Origin: Prado023 sp963753075
GTDB taxonomy: Bacteria; Actinomycetota; Actinomycetes; S36-B12; CAIYMF01
NCBI GenBank assembly: GCA_963753075.1
Contig: CAVWAR010000017.1
Location: 1,399,664 to 1,463,663 of the forward strand
Direction of reading: 5' to 3'
Length of the DNA: 64,000 nt
This document shows, piece after piece, positions 37,164 to 46,627 of this stretch (position 1 is the first letter of the stretch; every line of letters begins with the position of its first letter). The notes beneath the pieces are model-generated. The model did no database searches. It was not told the DNA's origin and saw only the letters and a program-made list of their open reading frames with translations. A program made the position numbers and the translations under genes.

Positions 37164-38095
37164 TCAGCCCTGTCCGTGGTCTATCGCGTCGGGGTGAAGG
37201 TAGTGGGGGTCGGTGATGCCCTGGTGACGCATGGCGATGCCGGTGAGCAGTTCGAGGGCGCGGCGGTTGGCGACCAGCGGGGTGACGTAGGTCGGGTCGA
37301 CAAGTGGGTTGAGCTCGACCAACTCGATGCCGATGAGGTTGGTCTCGGCCCCGAGACGTCGTAGCAGTGGGAAGAGCTCGCGGGGAGTGAGCCCGTTGGG
37401 TTCAGGAGTGCCGGTACCGGGGGCGTAGGCCGGATCGAGAACGTCGATGTCGAGAGAGACGAACAGGTAGTCCGTGCCCTGGGACGCCTCGGCGATGGCC
37501 CTGTCCATCACCTGGGCCAGCCGTACCTCTCCACCTCGGCCATGAAGTGATAGCGGAATCCCTGGTCTCTCATCCAGGCCAGGTCGTCATCGCCGGGCAT
37601 GTAGCCGCGCAACCCGACCTGAATGAAGTTCTCGCCGCGCACGTGGCCTTGCTCGATCAGCTTGCGGACAGGTGTGCCGTGCGTGAGGTGGTGCCCGATG
37701 CCGTACGACGCGGCGTCGTAGTGGGCATCGAAGTGGATGACACCGATCTTCCCCTTGCCGTACACGTCGGCCAGGGCAGCCACATCCGGGTACATCAGGG
37801 CGTGATCGCCGCCCACGATGAACGGCATGGTTCCGCTCTCGGTGATCTCCCGGACGATGCCACGGACAGGTTCGACCGATCGGTGGGTGGACTCGAAGTC
37901 GACGGCAGCGTCGCCGTAGTCGGCGATGACGAGCTCCTGCAGTGCGTCGACTTGGGTGTGCGCGTGCGGCAGCCCGCTGGTCACCGACGGCAGGTACATG
38001 TCGTTGGCACGCAGGGCCCGCGGTCCGAACGCCGCCCCGCGCATGCCACCGGAGAAGTCCAGCCCCGCCCCGACCAGAAGATCTGCATCTGCGCG
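37164..38095 (-). pseudogene. Arginase/agmatinase-family enzyme, frameshifted and missing its N-terminus
   Basis: All manganese-binding motifs of the ureohydrolase family are present: VGGDHALMYPDV, GVIHFDAHYDAASY and LDIDVLDPAYAPG. They are split over two frames; VERYGWPR then a stop, against QVMDRAIAEA in the next frame, places one missing base near 37508. The reading frame begins at LLVGAGLDFSGGMRGAAFGP with no start codon of its own, because the N-terminal about 30 residues have been replaced by a transposase fragment. The family releases urea from arginine, agmatine or guanidino acids. The gene is probably dead unless the frameshift is an assembly error. Confidence 0.8.
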
Positions 38096-38295
38096 GCCCA
38101 CGTGATGACGTCGTGGTTGAGGAACTCGCTGCCGTTGTCGAAGTCCAGCCCGGTCACCTCGAACGGGATCACCGTCACCCCGGCCTTCAACGCTGACAGG
38201 ACGTGCACCTGGGCGTTGTTGCGCACGGAGCGGGTGAATACCCACCCGAGGTGGACGTCGGTCAGGTTCACGGTCCGGGCGAACTCGCCCTTCAA
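38096..38295 (-). pseudogene. Integrase-core transposase, central fragment
   Basis: KGEFARTVNLTDVHLGWVFT, then TRSVRNNAQVHVL and VTGLDFDNGSEFLNHDVI with the second catalytic Asp. This continues the transposase whose N-terminal part is at 39765-40347. The fragment ends where the arginase-like sequence starts, so the catalytic Glu and C-terminus are lost. Confidence 0.75.
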
Positions 38296-38307
38296 CGGGG
38301 GCCGGGG

Positions 38308-39764
38308 CTTGTCAAGTTGTCTGTGTAAGTAGTGTTGGTCTGGGTGGGGTTACAGGTAGCGGTTGATGCGGTCGGGGTAGACGAGGGCGAGTTCGCCGAG
38401 GGCTGCTTTCCAGCCTTGGATGGTGGCGCCCTCGACGAGTTTGGCCGGTGCTTTGCGGGGGGTGCCCTTGGGTCGGCCGGCTTCCTTGGCGCGTTCTCGG
38501 GCTCGCTTGTCCTCGATGTTGCGGATCGCGAGCCAGAGCAGTTTGACCACGGCGGCGTCGTTGGGGAAGTGGCCGCGGTTCTTGATGATCTTGCGCAGCT
38601 GGTAGTTCAACGACTCGATCGCTGTTGGTGGTGTAGATGACCTTGCGCAGCGCTGGGCGCGAACGCCAGGAACGGGGTGAACCGGTCCCAGGCGTGCTCC
38701 CAGGTCGCGACCGCGGCGGGGTACTTCGGCCCAGCTCGGAGTCGGCGAACTCGACCAACGCGAGCAGTGCGGCGTCCTCGTCGGGGGCGGTGTAGATCGG
38801 GCTCAGCAGCGCGGCGACGGCTTTGCGGTCTTTGTAGGACACGAACCGCATCGACGCCCGGATCAAGTGCACGACGCAGGTTTGCACGGTGCCTGCGGGC
38901 CAGGTCGCCTCGATCGCTTCGGGGAACCCGGTCAGCCCGTCGCAGCACACGATCAGGACGTCACGCACGCCCCGGTTCGCGAGCTCGGCGCAGACCCCGG
39001 CCCAGAACTTCGCGCCCTCGCTGGCCTGAACCCAGATGCCCAGAACGTGCTTGACGCCGTCCATATCGACGCCCACGGCGATGTGCGCGGCCCGGTTAGT
39101 CGACGTGCGCGCCGTCGCGGACCTTGACCACCAGCGCGTCCAGGTAGATCACCGGGTAGAACGCCTCGAGCGGGCGGGCCTGCCAGGCTGGTGACTTCCT
39201 CGGTCACCGCGTCGGTGACGTTGCTGATCGTCTCCGGGGACAGCTCGGTGCCCGAGCGTGGATGCCAGGTGATGGCTGAATGTCGCGGATCGTCATCCCG
39301 CCGGCGTACAGGCTGATGATCATGTCCTCCAGACCCGCCGAAGCGGCGGGCGCCCTTGGGGACCAGCGCCGAGGCGAAGCTGCAGTTCCGGTCCCGGGGC
39401 TGTCCACAGGGACGTCGCCGACCTCGGTGCCCACCGTCTTCGGGGTGGTCCCGTTACGGGAGTTCGCCTGAGCCCCGACCGGCCGGGTCGCCCTTCGGCG
39501 TAGCCCAGGTGGTCACGTGAGCTCGGCGTCCATCCCACGCTCGAGGACGGCCTTGATCAGTTCCGGGAGGAACCCGCCCTGCCCCGTCAGCGCGACTCCG
39601 CGCTCATCGGTGGCGGCCATCAACTGGTCGAGCATCTCCTCGCCGAACAACTCCCGGCGCAACTTGCGAGCCTCAGGCTCCTGGCTTGTCTCCGCGTCTT
39701 TGGTCACAGTCACAGTCAATCTCCTTCAATGAACGACCACTCCGTTACACAGACAATCTGACAC
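38308..39764 (-). mobile_element. IS256-like insertion sequence nested in another transposase gene
   Basis: About 1.46 kb. Its ends are imperfect inverted repeats sharing TTGTCTGTGTAA: TTGTCAAGTTGTCTGTGTAA at 38309-38328 and, on the other strand, TGTCAGATTGTCTGTGTAA at 39745-39763. GGGGCCG occurs just outside both ends (38298-38304 and 39767-39773) and may be the target duplication. It separates two halves of an integrase-core transposase. Confidence 0.8.
38350..39719 (-). pseudogene. IS256-family transposase with multiple frameshifts
   Basis: The N-terminus (GEEMLDQLMAATDERGVALT) and GGLEDMIISLYAGGMTIRDI are in place. So are VDMDGVKHVLGIWVQASEGA, CDGLTGFPEAIEATW with a catalytic Asp, and ALRKVIYTTN followed by LNYQLRKIIKNRGHFP near the catalytic Glu. 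They are spread over at least four reading frames. No intact transposase can be made from the sequence as given. Confidence 0.85.
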
Positions 39765-40347
39765 TTGGGGCCGCAGTGCGCCACCGTGTCGCCCTCGAAG
39801 AACCCCGGCTCGGCCTCGACCTCGTCACCAGCCCTACGATCTTGATCGAGGCCCGCAACAGCGGCGAGGGCTTGGTCGTGGACACCCCACGGATCTGGTC
39901 GGTGGCCTTGGCCGGGGCCAGATACCGGTCGATCGACGCCGCCGACATCGCCAGCAACTCGGCACGCACCACAGGGCTGTAACGGCCGGTCCCGAACACG
40001 AGCTCGCCGTGGCGCTCCAGCCCGTCGAGCTGGGTCCGCATCGAGACCGCGAGGTACTTCCCGCACTGGCCCCCCGACGCGGCCCACACCCGCTGCAGCA
40101 CCTTGATCGCGTCGTAGGAGAACTTCGTGGCCCGCTGCTTCCTGGGCCGCTTTGCGACCTGCCGCCCCGCGCCCGGCCGGCGCACCGCTGCGACCAGCCG
40201 CCGACGAGCGTTGTCCCGCGACCAGCCCGTGACCGACACCACCTCGTCGAGGACCCTGCCCTTCTCCGCCTTGCCAGCCTTCCGATACGCCTTCGCGTAC
40301 CTCGTGGTGATCTCGACCCTGGACGCCAGCGACAACTCACTCCTCAT
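39765..40347 (-). pseudogene. Integrase-core transposase, N-terminal part
   Basis: MRSELSLASRVEITTRYAKA opens the frame, with a helix-turn-helix region (EVVSVTGWSRDNARRRL) and QRVWAASGGQCGKYLAVSM. A frame change follows, giving AEPGFFEGDTVAHCGP with the first catalytic Asp. At that point the IS256-like element interrupts it; the gene resumes at 38295. Confidence 0.8.
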
Positions 40348-40455
40348 GGCCCAACAGCGTCACCGTTACGCGGGCATTCCTATCTGAGGCACGGACAGCG
40401 CTTCGCGGGCAGTTTTCGTGAGTCTCGTCGGTCCATTGCCGCGCAGCACCATCGT

Positions 40456-40471
40456 GACTAGAATACTAGTC
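40456..40471. promoter_or_regulatory. Operator-like inverted repeat at the antitoxin start
   Basis: GACTAG and CTAGTC flank a 4-base spacer, and the repeat touches the ATG at 40472. It has the same placement as the palindrome at 24130 but a different sequence. Confidence 0.55.
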
Positions 40472-40753
40472 ATGAGTACCCAGTCCCTGGCATCGGTGAA
40501 GGCGCATTTGAGCGCCGTGGTCGATGGCGTCCATGAGACGCACGAACGAGTCACCGTGACCAAGAACGGGGTCCCCACCGTCGTGGTCGTGGCTGTCGAG
40601 GACCTCGAGTCGCTCGAGGAGACGCTCGCGATCCTTTCCGACGAGGACACGATGCGTCAGTTGCGCGAGGCCGAACGCGAGGTTGCGGCCGGCGACACCC
40701 TCGACGCCACCGAGCTCCGGAACTTGCTGGATCGAAGGGCGCAGTCCGAGTGA
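40472..40753 (+). CDS. Phd/RelB-type antitoxin
   Basis: The 93-residue protein has the Phd-like N-terminus (SLASVKAHLSAVVDGVHETH, then RVTVTKNGVPTVVVVA) and an acidic C-terminal helix (MRQLREAEREVAAG). The ATG at 40472 is used. Its stop overlaps the toxin start (GTGA). It is a paralogue of 24145-24411, sharing the HERVTVT-NG core and LSD near the middle. Confidence 0.88.
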   Translation: MSTQSLASVKAHLSAVVDGVHETHERVTVTKNGVPTVVVVAVEDLESLEETLAILSDEDTMRQLREAEREVAAGDTLDATELRNLLDRRAQSE

Positions 40754-41013
40754 CCTATCGGCTGGCGATGGCTCGCAGCGCGTCCCGCGCGCTGGACCTG
40801 GGCCTACCGGAGGCAGTCGCGTCGGCGGCGGCGGAGTTCGTCACTGGCGTGCTATTGGAGAACCCGCAACGGGTGGGCAAGCCGCTGCAGCCTCCGCTGG
40901 ATGGCAAGTGGAGTGCGCGTCGCGGGCAGTACCGGATCATCTACACGATCGACACCGCCGCCCAGGTCGTGACCGTGCTGCACATCTCCCACCGGCGCGA
41001 CGCCTACCGGTGA
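40750..41013 (+). CDS. RelE/ParE-family toxin
   Basis: An 87-residue RelE fold with RVGKPLQPPLDG, SARRGQYRIIYTI and VLHISHRRDAYR, the presumed mRNA-binding and cutting residues. It starts with GTG inside the antitoxin stop. It sits just downstream of the nested insertion sequences. Confidence 0.9.
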   Translation: MTYRLAMARSASRALDLGLPEAVASAAAEFVTGVLLENPQRVGKPLQPPLDGKWSARRGQYRIIYTIDTAAQVVTVLHISHRRDAYR

Positions 41014-41099
41014 CAACCTGCCCGTCTGTCAGCCCGACCGCGCACGGCTAGCCGACCGGGTCGCTGGTCAGGCACCGGCTCCTCGGCGCGGACACGCCC

Positions 41100-41131
41100 C
41101 GAATGGCGCCCGACTCGCGGCGAAAGGGGGC
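41100..41131 (+). repeat. Dispersed repeat copy
   Basis: GGCGCCCGACTCGCGGCGAA then AGGGGGCACT; the same variant core end (GAAAGG) as at 57505. Confidence 0.6.
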
Positions 41132-41346
41132 ACTCCTGACATGCCCCGAGGGTTCGTCTTCGGCGCCGGTAGATGTCTCGCCGGTGGTGGCGTCCGTGGG
41201 CGTTGCCTGAGCCGTCGGGAGGCCGGCTCAGGTTGGGGTCGTTTGGCCCTCGGCGTCCTACGGGGCAGGGGATAGCGTCGGGAATGACGGGGACTGCGCG
41301 GGGCTGTCGCGGTCTCGGGGTGGATCCCCGAGGATGGCGGTGTGTC

Positions 41347-42201
41347 ATGCATGGGACGCGGATCGCTGGATCGCTGGTGGCGGCGATAGCGATGATCGGG
41401 GGAATGGGCTTGACCGGCTGTGGCGGGAGCAGCGGGGGAAGCGCGGGGCAGGGCAGTGGGGGGCCACCGTTCGATGTGACCTCGAGCGTGGTCTCCGGTG
41501 AGAACACCCAGGAAGTCGGCGTCTGGGCCCCGGACGCCGAGGGCAGTTGGCCGGTTGTGTTCGGGTTCCATGGCCTGGGCGCGGACAAGGAGGGCTGGGA
41601 TGTGCTGGCCACCGAGCTCGCCAAGCAAGGGGTGGTGGTCTTCGTGGCCGACTACCGGTCGACGGGCTCGGGGATCGACATGAAGAAGGACCTGGTGTGC
41701 GCGAACCAGTACGCCGCCAGTGTGGCCGGGGACTACGGAGCCGACCCCGATCAGTCGTGGACATTCGTGGGGCACAGTCTGGGAGCCGGCATCGTGCTGA
41801 ACCCCAGGGACGATGTGCTGGACGAGCCTGGCGGGGCCCTCGATCCGTGTACGGAGGGCCTGCCCGACAAAGGTGGCATCGTGGCGATGGAGGGGTGCTA
41901 CTACGACTCCCCGGATGATCCCATCAGTGACGTGACCATGCCCGGGCCCGGGATTCCGGTGACGCTGGTGGCCGGCGAGAAGGACGACACGTGTCCTGCT
42001 TGGCAGTCCGAGCATGCTGCGCAGGCGTTCGAGGAAGCCGGCTACGACGTCTCCCTCGTGACGATTCCCGGCGGCACGCACGGAACTCCACTGTTCTTCG
42101 ACCCCAGCCAGGATCCCTGGGCGCAGTTGTCCAGCGACGACCCGGGAGGGCAAGCGACCGTGGCCGCGATCCTTGCGGCGATCGAGTCCGCGCAGTCCTG
42201 A
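41347..42201 (+). CDS. Lipid-anchored alpha/beta hydrolase
   Basis: MHGTRIAGSLVAAIAMIGG leads to the lipobox LTGCG at residue 25, then a Gly/Ser-rich linker and a hydrolase domain. VVFGFHGLGADKEGWD is the oxyanion region, FVGHSLGAGIV the nucleophile elbow, LVAGEKDDTCP the acid loop and PGGTHGTPLFF the histidine. It resembles dienelactone-hydrolase or cutinase-like esterases of about 260 residues and should act outside the cell. Intact. A longer open frame upstream is ignored because it lacks a signal peptide. Confidence 0.85.
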   Translation: MHGTRIAGSLVAAIAMIGGMGLTGCGGSSGGSAGQGSGGPPFDVTSSVVSGENTQEVGVWAPDAEGSWPVVFGFHGLGADKEGWDVLATELAKQGVVVFVADYRSTGSGIDMKKDLVCANQYAASVAGDYGADPDQSWTFVGHSLGAGIVLNPRDDVLDEPGGALDPCTEGLPDKGGIVAMEGCYYDSPDDPISDVTMPGPGIPVTLVAGEKDDTCPAWQSEHAAQAFEEAGYDVSLVTIPGGTHGTPLFFDPSQDPWAQLSSDDPGGQATVAAILAAIESAQS

Positions 42202-42764
42202 CGCTGGGCCGCTACCTCTGCGCGGTGTTGGCCGGACGCGAGTCAGCTGCCGGCCAGGGGCGCACCGCAAGTGAGCCGCAGCGGTCCCCGCAATGCCCGG
42301 TTCCGCCAGGCCCCTTCCAGCCAACCGAGACTCCAGGGCTCGGGCCTACACCACGCCCCACGACTTGAACGTACCCCCTGTACAGGCAGCGTCCTACTGG
42401 GCGGGCTGTCGCGGAGATGTGGGGCAGGTTCCAGGCGGCGCTCATGTCGACGCGATCCGGCCGGCCTGGTTCAGGCTACCGTCCGCTTCCAACGGTGCCC
42501 CGATCACCAGGTCGGCCTCGTCGGCGGTGTCGAAGCCGGGCGGGCTCTCCCCCCGACTCATCGCGGCACGATGAGGTCAGCTCGTATCTGAAGGACGACT
42601 GGACGAGGCAGCAGAACTGTCTCCGTGGCTGACGCGCCGTGGCGTGGTCTCGCCCTGTCGCGTCTGATTGCCTCCCTGCACCTGCCTACTGAGGGCGACA
42701 ACCGTCGCCCAGCGCCGCCTGAACCGCGGGCCGCAGCCAGGTTCGTGCGTACCCGTGCGTGCGG
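42202..42764. other. Intergenic, no gene recognised
   Basis: Short overlapping frames only. It separates two converging genes; no strong hairpin was found. Confidence 0.45.
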
Positions 42765-44813
42765 TCACCACATCCGGGTCAGGAACACGTCATGCTCGCT
42801 GTTGGTGTCGTTGTCGACCAGGTTCGTCGCCTCCGAGCTGTAGGTGATCCATCGGCCGTCGGCACTGATCGCCGAGACCCAGGAGCCGTCGCTTGCCTGC
42901 GCGCCGTCGCTGCGGACCGACACCCGTTGGGTTTGTCCGGTGTCCCGGTCGAACAGGAACACGTCGGCCACGCCGTTGATGTCGTTGTCGACCAGGTTCG
43001 TCGCCCTCGAGTTGTAGGTGATCCATCGGCCGTCGGCGCTGATCGGCGGGCCCATCAGCGAGTGGTCGTTGGCCTGCGCGCCGTCGCTGCGGACCGACAC
43101 CCGTTGGGTGAGTCCGGTGTCCCGTTCGAACAGGAACACGTCCTGGACGCCGTTGGTGTCGTTGTCGACCAGGTCCGTCGCCTCCGATTGGTAGGTGATC
43201 CACCGCCCGTCGGCGCTGATTGCCGGGAATTCGGAGTCGCCCGCCCCCGTGGCTTGGCTGCCGTTGCTGTGGACCGAAACCCGTTGGGCGGTCCCGGTGT
43301 CCCGGTCGTACAGAAACACGTCCCAGGTGTTGTTGGTGTCGTTGTCGACCAGGTTCGTCGCCTCCGAGTCGTAGGTGATCCACCGGCCATCGCCGCTGAT
43401 CGCCGGGAAGAGGGAGGAGTCGTTGGCCTGCGCGCCTTCGCTGCGAACCGATACCCGTCGGGTTCGTCCGGTGGTCCGGTCGAACAGGAACACGTCGTAC
43501 GCGCCGTTGGTGTCGTTGTCGATCAGGTTCGTCGCAATCGAGTGGTAGCTGATCCATCGGCCATCGGCGCTGATCGCCGAGCCCCCGGAGGAGGCGTTGG
43601 CCTGCGCGCCGTCGCTGCGGACCGACACCCGTCGGGTGAGCCCGGTGTCCCGATCAAACAGGAACACGTCGTCCACGCCGTTGGTGTCGTCTGCGACCAG
43701 GTTCGTCGCGTCCGAGGTGTAGGTGATCCATCTGCCGTCGGCGCTGATCGCCGAGACCCAGGAGGAGGCGTTGGCCTGCGCGCCGTCGCTGCGGACCGAC
43801 ACCCGTTCGGTTTGTCCGGTGTCCCGGTCGAACAGGAACACGTCGGCCACGCCGTTGGTGTCGTTGTCGACCAGGTTCGTCGCGTCCGAGTGGTAGGTGA
43901 TCCACCGCCCGTCGGCGCTGATCGCCGCGCCCCGGGAGGAGGCGTTGGCCTGCGCGCCGTCGCTGCGCACTGAGACCCGGGTGATGTCCATGACTGTGGG
44001 TCCGAGGGTGCGGGTGGTCAGCGGGACGCCCGGGCTGGTGTTGCCGGTGGTATCCCGGGTGAACACCGCGTACGACTGCGGGGCGTCGACCGGCAGACCA
44101 GCATCGGTCACCGTAGCCGCTGTCGCTGATGCCAGGGCCACTGCGGCCCCGTCAGCCGGGGTGGCCGGCGCGGTGTCGCCGGTCGCGCGGCGCACGATCA
44201 CCGTGGCCAGGTCCGGGTCCGCCGGGTTCGTCCACGCCAGACTGATGCTCGTCGCGGTCCGACCGGTGACCGCCAACCCGGTGACCACACCCGGTGCCGC
44301 GGTGTCCGGGGTGGTGGGGGTGAATCGGTAGGCCTTGGTGGTCACCTTCCGGTACCCGGGTCGGGCGTACACCTTCACCCGGTACTTGCCCTTCTTCACC
44401 TTGAGCTTGCGGATCTCGGACTTCCCCCGGGTGCGGTAGATCCCGACCTTGCGCCACTTGCCCCTGGACTTGCGCTGCAGCTTGAACTTCCAGTTCTTCT
44501 TCCGCCGCAGGTCCGGATCGATGTTCACCACCAGCCTCTTCTTGCTGGCGAACCTGACCCGCGGCTTCCTCTTCTTCTTGGCCATCGGCACCACCACCGT
44601 AGGTGGGCCCGCCGGTGCCGCGGCCACGAACTGAGGCACCGATCCCGGCACCCCGGGACTGGTCCCGACCACCGGTGGGGCGCTGACCATGCCCGCGACC
44701 ATCACCCCGGCGAGCACCGCCCCGAACCCGGACCGCAACCCACGCCGCCCGCGGCGATCGCCCGGGCCCTGCGGCTGATTCCCAGGATCCGCTGCACGTG
44801 GTTGGCCCGACAT
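42765..44813 (-). CDS. Exported seven-repeat beta-propeller protein with fibronectin type III domain
   Basis: The 682-residue product has an Arg-rich N-terminus and a membrane/signal segment (FGAVLAGVMVAGMVSAPP, about residues 30-50). Next come a highly basic domain of about 90 residues (RKKNWKFKLQRKSRGKWRKV) and a fibronectin type III domain (GLAVTGRTATSISLAWTNPA). Seven tandem repeats of about 58 residues follow. Each repeat reads RVSVRSDGAQA, ISADGRWITY, ATNLVDNDTNG, DVFLFDRDTG, which is the TolB/WD40-like pattern; seven blades close a standard propeller. It ends DVFLTRMW. GGAGGAGCC precedes the ATG at 44813. It is probably a cell-surface or secreted binding protein; the ligand is unknown. 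It is paralogous to 31669-33061. Confidence 0.88.
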   Translation of the reverse strand: MSGQPRAADPGNQPQGPGDRRGRRGLRSGFGAVLAGVMVAGMVSAPPVVGTSPGVPGSVPQFVAAAPAGPPTVVVPMAKKKRKPRVRFASKKRLVVNIDPDLRRKKNWKFKLQRKSRGKWRKVGIYRTRGKSEIRKLKVKKGKYRVKVYARPGYRKVTTKAYRFTPTTPDTAAPGVVTGLAVTGRTATSISLAWTNPADPDLATVIVRRATGDTAPATPADGAAVALASATAATVTDAGLPVDAPQSYAVFTRDTTGNTSPGVPLTTRTLGPTVMDITRVSVRSDGAQANASSRGAAISADGRWITYHSDATNLVDNDTNGVADVFLFDRDTGQTERVSVRSDGAQANASSWVSAISADGRWITYTSDATNLVADDTNGVDDVFLFDRDTGLTRRVSVRSDGAQANASSGGSAISADGRWISYHSIATNLIDNDTNGAYDVFLFDRTTGRTRRVSVRSEGAQANDSSLFPAISGDGRWITYDSEATNLVDNDTNNTWDVFLYDRDTGTAQRVSVHSNGSQATGAGDSEFPAISADGRWITYQSEATDLVDNDTNGVQDVFLFERDTGLTQRVSVRSDGAQANDHSLMGPPISADGRWITYNSRATNLVDNDINGVADVFLFDRDTGQTQRVSVRSDGAQASDGSWVSAISADGRWITYSSEATNLVDNDTNSEHDVFLTRMW

Positions 44814-45388
44814 GGCTCCTCCAAGATGACCGAGGGACCGTGGGCCCAATGCCTGACCTCCCCCGGTCGGCACCTTCACGCTACGCCCCCCAACGCGACC
44901 ACCGCCCAACGACCAGCCAGCGAACTCTCCGGGAGACGGTGCATGTGGCCCACCACGCTTGGTGGGAGCACTGCGGGGAAGGTCGTGATGAAGACCGTGA
45001 TCGCAACTGCTCTGGACGAGGAGCCACTGCGGGCTCTGCGCGTCCAGAACCAGAGGTCCAGGCTTGGGGTCGTAGCTGGACCCCGGCGAATCCAGCGATG
45101 GGAGCGGCGCCGACCCAGCGCCTCTCGTCTGGCCGCGTCACACTGGGCGCTTTGATGCCTGCCCCAAGGTGCGTCCGCTCGAGGCGCTGTGACGCGCCTG
45201 GCCCAGCCGAGTCCGGGCGTGGCTGACTCACCCTGACCCCGGGTCACACCGGGCGTCGGCGCGAACCGAACTGGGAAGGCTCGGCGATGAAGCCGGGTGA
45301 GTGCGGCGTCATGCCAGCCTCGATGGGGCCCGGTTGGCGGATTCTGCGTGCCCACAGGTCCCGCTGCGGCTCGGGCGGTGCGCGGCGG
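44814..45388. other. Upstream region of the propeller gene
   Basis: The first about 110 bases are shared with the region before the paralogue at 31669, including GTGAAGGTGCCGACCGGGGG on the minus strand. No gene is seen in the rest; a repeat copy lies at 45146. Confidence 0.5.
45146..45192 (+). repeat. Dispersed repeat copy, long form
   Basis: GATGCCTGCCCCAAGGTGCG precedes a degraded core (TCCGCTCGAGGCGCTGTGAC). Confidence 0.5.
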
Positions 45389-45841
45389 CTACTTCCCGGT
45401 GTCTTGGAGGTATGTCGCGTACGCGGTGAGGAAGGCGCTGCCCATCTTGGCACTGCCGAGCCGGCGGTAGAAGAACCCCAGCAGCCCGGACGCAGTGAGG
45501 TCGCTAATGACCAGCCGGTGGCTGACCCCGCCGTCGGTGGGGGTGAACTCATCGCGGAAGTGCGCAGTGGCCGTGACTGTTGTGCCAGCCTGATACTCCT
45601 CGTCCACATCCAGGGTGACAGGGTCGTGGTCAAGGTTCACGGCGATGGCCGTGCGTGTCATAGTGCCTTCGTTGGTCTGGATGGTGACCGAATCGGCTGA
45701 CTTCTCCAGCACGTCGACACTGGTCATCCCCGGCATGTGGCGGACGACCCCGGCAAAGAGGTCTCCGGGGTCCGCCAGCGCGCGCTTCACATCCTGGATG
45801 CTGCAGTCGATCTGCTGGGAGCCGTCAAACCACACTGACAT
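45389..45841 (-). CDS. SRPBCC/polyketide cyclase-like protein
   Basis: The 150-residue protein has the START-like helix-grip pattern: SVWFDGSQQIDCSIQDV at the N-terminus, alternating strands (VTIQTNEGTMTRTAIAVNLD, TVTATAHFRDEFTPT) and a long C-terminal helix (RRLGSAKMGSAFLTAYATYL). The fold binds lipids or other hydrophobic small molecules; the function cannot be told. GGAAGGA precedes the ATG at 45841. Confidence 0.75.
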   Translation of the reverse strand: MSVWFDGSQQIDCSIQDVKRALADPGDLFAGVVRHMPGMTSVDVLEKSADSVTIQTNEGTMTRTAIAVNLDHDPVTLDVDEEYQAGTTVTATAHFRDEFTPTDGGVSHRLVISDLTASGLLGFFYRRLGSAKMGSAFLTAYATYLQDTGK

Positions 45842-46339
45842 CTGAGGTCCTTCCACGAACCGTGGTCCCGTGGGGTCGGCGCGGTGGGCTTCCGCGCCTA
45901 TCGCCGCGCAGGGCTGATGCTGGGCAAATCACGGTACCAGCCCACGCGCACCGCAGGAGGGCTTGTGACCTGCCCCGTGAACCCACCCAGTGGTCAGGTG
46001 GGGCAGCCAGCCGGGATGCTGGGGCCCGTCCACGGCTGCCCGCAGCCGGAGCACAGTCGCCATGACCTGGTCCTCAACATCGACGACGCGGGCGACAGTC
46101 AGCCGTCGGGCGCCCAGGATCAGGAGCCCCGAGGACCGGGTCACGACGTACGACTTGCTGACCGGCCTGGTCAGCCAGCAACTCGAGCGCATGGAGCGGC
46201 ATCGGTCACGCTCATGCGCTGCGCACGGCGCTGCGCCGGCCCGCGAATTGCCCCATGCCCATGCCCAGAATCTAGCCAGGATCGCGACACGAACCCTCTC
46301 GACAGTTGGACCCACGCGCACACCTCCACGACGAGGGAC
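45842..46339. other. Intergenic, no gene recognised
   Basis: Both strands are open for long stretches because of base composition. It leads into a dienelactone-hydrolase-like remnant. Confidence 0.4.
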
Positions 46340-46625
46340 GGGGGCGTCACCCACCCGACGTATCGCAAGGGCCGCGACCCCGGCGTCACCATGATTCATG
46401 AGATCCCCGGCATGATCCCCGAGGTGATCGACTTCGCCGAGGAGGTGGCCGCGGTGGGCTGCCCGTCGTGATGCAGCACCTCCTTGGCACGCCCGGAGAC
46501 CCGGTGTCGGTGTCGGTGGGTAGCCGTGATCGGGAGGAAACAGGCCGCGGAACTCAACCCCTCCCACGCCGCCGGTTTGGTTTCGACTTCCACCGTCACC
46601 CTGACGGGATCATCCCGTGGCGCGG
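46340..46625 (+). pseudogene. Dienelactone hydrolase family, N-terminal remnant
   Basis: THPTYRKGRDPGVTMIHEIP, then GMIPEVIDFAEEVAAVGC, matches the start of a DLH-family hydrolase. The next strand MQHLLGTPGDPVS is in a different frame, and the nucleophile Cys/Ser region is absent. No start codon fits. The fragment ends against the TerB-like gene. Confidence 0.6.
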
Positions 46626-46627
46626 GG

